From NCBI GenBank assembly GCA_937960755.1, contig CALGOL010000254.1:1-7786 (forward strand): DNA of 7,786 nucleotides. Direction: 5' to 3'. Each line of letters begins with the position of its first letter. The stretch's first letter is position 1. Position numbers and translations under genes: made by a program. Origin of the DNA: an uncultured Azospirillum sp. (GTDB lineage: Bacteria > Pseudomonadota > Alphaproteobacteria > Azospirillales > Azospirillaceae). This document shows, piece after piece, positions 6,566 to 7,786 of the stretch. The notes below the pieces were generated by a model. The model was not told the origin of the DNA, did no database searches, and saw only the letters and a program-made list of their open reading frames with translations.

Positions 6566-7021
6566 TCACATCAGTTTTTCCAGCAACCGCAGCAATGTTT
6601 CCCGTTCCGCCGCGGTTAGCGGCTCCATCACCCGTTCATTGGCGCGCTTGGAGTTATCGGTCAACTGGTCGACGAACGCTGCGCCGGCCTTGCTTAATGA
6701 AACGCTGGTGCGGCGGCGGTCGCCTGGATCGGGACGGCGCTCCACCATGTTGCGATCGGCGAGGCGCAGAATGACGCCCTGCGTCGTCGCCGGGTCCATA
6801 TATGTCAGTCGCCCAAGTTGATTCTGCGATAAAGCGCCGTGCCGCTTTAGCGTCGTCAAAACCGCCCACTGCGTCGGGGTGATTTGCGTGTCGCCAATGG
6901 TGTCGACAAACATCGCCGCCGCGCGTTGCTGGACGCGACGTAAACGATACAGCAGGGTCTGGGTCAGATCGGCGCTGTCGGTTTCGTTGAGCGTGGAACG
7001 TTCGGTCTGGGTGGTCGTCAT
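6566..7021 (-). CDS. MarR-family winged-helix transcriptional regulator
   Basis: This is a dimeric repressor or activator that typically responds to small phenolic compounds or oxidants. It has 151 residues, the usual MarR length. Seen are an N-terminal dimerisation helix (about 18-40), the DNA-binding winged helix (about 48-110) with ITPTQWAVLTTL (47-58), recognition-helix region MDPATTQGVILRLADRNMVE (75-94), the wing DPGDRRRTSVSLSKAG (98-113) typical of the family, and a C-terminal dimerisation helix (about 114-151). I chose the ATG at 7021, which has GAGG three bases upstream. An in-frame ATG at 7069 would add 16 residues but has no ribosome site. No cysteine is present in the chosen product, which argues against an OhrR-type thiol sensor. 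No divergent target gene lies next to it, so the regulon is unknown; gapR lies 122 bp downstream in the same direction. Confidence 0.93.
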   Translation of the reverse strand: MTTTQTERSTLNETDSADLTQTLLYRLRRVQQRAAAMFVDTIGDTQITPTQWAVLTTLKRHGALSQNQLGRLTYMDPATTQGVILRLADRNMVERRPDPGDRRRTSVSLSKAGAAFVDQLTDNSKRANERVMEPLTAAERETLLRLLEKLM

Positions 7022-7398
7022 GTGCCTCAGCCTATCGGTCGCGCTATTTAAGGTCGTGCAAAAGCGCATGGTGGGGATTGCCCGTCACCGCCTGCGAAAG
7101 ACCCTTATCGCAACAGGAACAAGCAAAACCCAATCTCTCAAAGGGTGAGTTAAAATCTGATACACCGAGACGTTATGCAACGAAAGAATAGCATCAACTT
7201 AGGCGATAGCGGTGTTTTTCTGGTATATCAGGAATGCAGTTTTTGTATTTCTTTCAATTCTGAAACAAGTTGTGATTTTTCATCAGTGCTATAATTATAT
7301 AATCTCATTCTCGCGCATTGTTATTAACTTAACGCGCAGCAATATTACTTATATTGTGAAATTCTGCGCCACATTATTAATTAAGCAATTAAACATTG
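7022..7398. other. 377-bp non-coding stretch, AT-rich in its right-hand part
   Basis: There is no credible gene here between the start of the MarR-type gene and the end of the cyclase, both on the minus strand. The GC content drops sharply: 37 of 120 bases (31%) over 7261-7380, against 70% over 7441-7500 inside the cyclase. The left part (7022-7146) should contain the promoter of the MarR-type gene, but I could not pick out good boxes. A GCGCT/AGCGC pair (7041-7045 and 7063-7067) is a possible but weak operator. Two TATAAT boxes (7290-7295 and 7298-7303) lack a -35 partner at normal spacing. Inverted repeats include ACCCTT/AAGGGT (7101-7106, 7141-7146), CTGATA/TATCAG (7157-7162, 7226-7231), a composite hairpin at 7334-7369 and TTAATT/AATTAA (7377-7392). 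A 64-codon open frame at 7212-7406 (plus) is hydrophobic, has no ribosome site and is probably chance. Confidence 0.6.
7334..7369. repeat. Composite inverted repeat / bulged hairpin downstream of the cyclase gene
   Basis: GCGCAG (7334-7339) pairs with CTGCGC (7364-7369), and directly inside it CAATAT (7340-7345) pairs with ATATTG (7351-7356) around a TACTT loop. A 7-nt bulge TGAAATT (7357-7363) lies on one side. Together this gives 12 base pairs in about 36 nt. It begins 30 bp beyond the cyclase stop codon and could protect or end that transcript. It has no U-run right after it on either strand, so it is not a textbook intrinsic terminator. Confidence 0.5.
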
Positions 7399-7786
7399 TT
7401 AGTTAGCAGCCGCAAGCCGCAGCTCATGGACAATTTTCCATACCCGGGTCAGTTCCGACCGGCCGCGCAACCGCTTCAAGCCGAGGCTCGTCATCGGCGG
7501 CAAATCCCCGGCCGCCGCACCCGCTCCCGCCGCCGCCGCCTGAGCGGCAGCGTCGGACGCCAGCACGCAGGCGTCTTCATCTTTCTCGTGCAACGAACGG
7601 GCCAGCTCTTCCAGCCGCGCCGCGACGTTCACCGGATCGCCGATGATGGTGTAGTTGACCCGGACGGCGGAGCCGATGTTGCCCACCACCACCCGGCCGC
7701 TGTGAACGGCGCCGCGCCCGAAAACCGGCAGGCGGCCCTCTGTGCGGGCGGCGCGGTTGGCGGCGGCGACGGCCTCGCCAATGGCC
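7399..7786 (-). CDS. Class III adenylate/guanylate cyclase, C-terminal end (runs off right edge)
   Basis: Class III cyclases make cAMP or cGMP from the nucleoside triphosphate as a catalytic dimer. Only the last 128 residues are present; the N-terminal sensor and the metal-binding aspartates lie beyond position 7786. Visible is the signature of the second half of the catalytic domain: FGRGAVHSGRVVVGNIGS (visible residues 22-39), then YTIIGDPVNVAARLEEL with the base-contacting Asp of GDPVN and the catalytic Asn and Arg of VNVAAR. After an alanine-rich stretch comes a closing segment TSLGLKRLRGRSELTRVWKI, usual at the end of this domain, and a short tail. Nothing in the visible part is broken. 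cAMP versus cGMP specificity cannot be settled from this fragment. The reading frame is open to the window edge, so the GTG at 7692 is not the real start. Confidence 0.95.
   Translation of the reverse strand, partial: AIGEAVAAANRAARTEGRLPVFGRGAVHSGRVVVGNIGSAVRVNYTIIGDPVNVAARLEELARSLHEKDEDACVLASDAAAQAAAAGAGAAAGDLPPMTSLGLKRLRGRSELTRVWKIVHELRLAAAN

Noticed and set aside
7270..7286. TGTGA-like half site as a CRP/cAMP-receptor operator near the cyclase
   Set aside because: The second half does not match TCACA at the proper spacing, and the site lies downstream of the cyclase gene rather than upstream.
7212..7406. Hydrophobic 64-codon plus-strand frame upstream of the cyclase end
   Set aside because: Chance open frame in AT-rich DNA: no ribosome site, no domain, and it overlaps the cyclase stop on the other strand.

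Overview
This is a GC-rich bacterial chromosome segment (about 70% GC in coding stretches such as 7441-7500). It most likely comes from an alphaproteobacterium, probably in or near the Rhodospirillales. The clues are a GapR (DUF2312) protein, a family essentially confined to Alphaproteobacteria; a chemoreceptor ending in a PilZ domain, as in Azospirillum Tlp1; and the general protein style. The genus cannot be fixed from the window.

Layout, left to right. The 5' two-fifths or so of coaBC (coenzyme A synthesis) runs off the left edge on the minus strand (1-574). A 168-bp divergent region separates it from a complete sigma-54-dependent response regulator that closely resembles Vibrio LuxO (743-2194, plus). 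It converges, with only 7 bp between stop codons, on a class I SAM-dependent methyltransferase with a long uncharacterised C-terminal region (2202-3437, minus). A 284-bp AT-rich region then leads into a 770-residue transmembrane chemoreceptor with a C-terminal PilZ (c-di-GMP-binding) domain (3722-6034, plus). About 30 bp after its stop lies a head-to-head pair of 28-nt palindromic repeats (6067-6145). Next on the minus strand are gapR (6195-6443), a MarR-family regulator (6566-7021), a 377-bp AT-rich non-coding stretch with a composite hairpin, and the 3' end of a class III adenylate/guanylate cyclase that enters from the right edge (7399-7786).

The genes do not form one operon. Most are single transcription units facing alternate directions: one housekeeping gene (coaBC), one nucleoid protein (gapR), and several signalling genes. 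The signalling parts are a phosphorelay-type sigma-54 activator, a c-di-GMP-linked chemoreceptor and a cyclic nucleotide cyclase. They sit within 7 kb of each other, but nothing in the sequence proves a shared circuit.

I found no insertion sequence, phage gene, CRISPR array, tRNA or rRNA. The points most worth a second look are the receptor-PilZ fusion, the orphan LuxO-like regulator, the inverted repeat pair with compensatory base changes, and the structured AT-rich gap before the cyclase. I do not see a clearly new multi-gene system.
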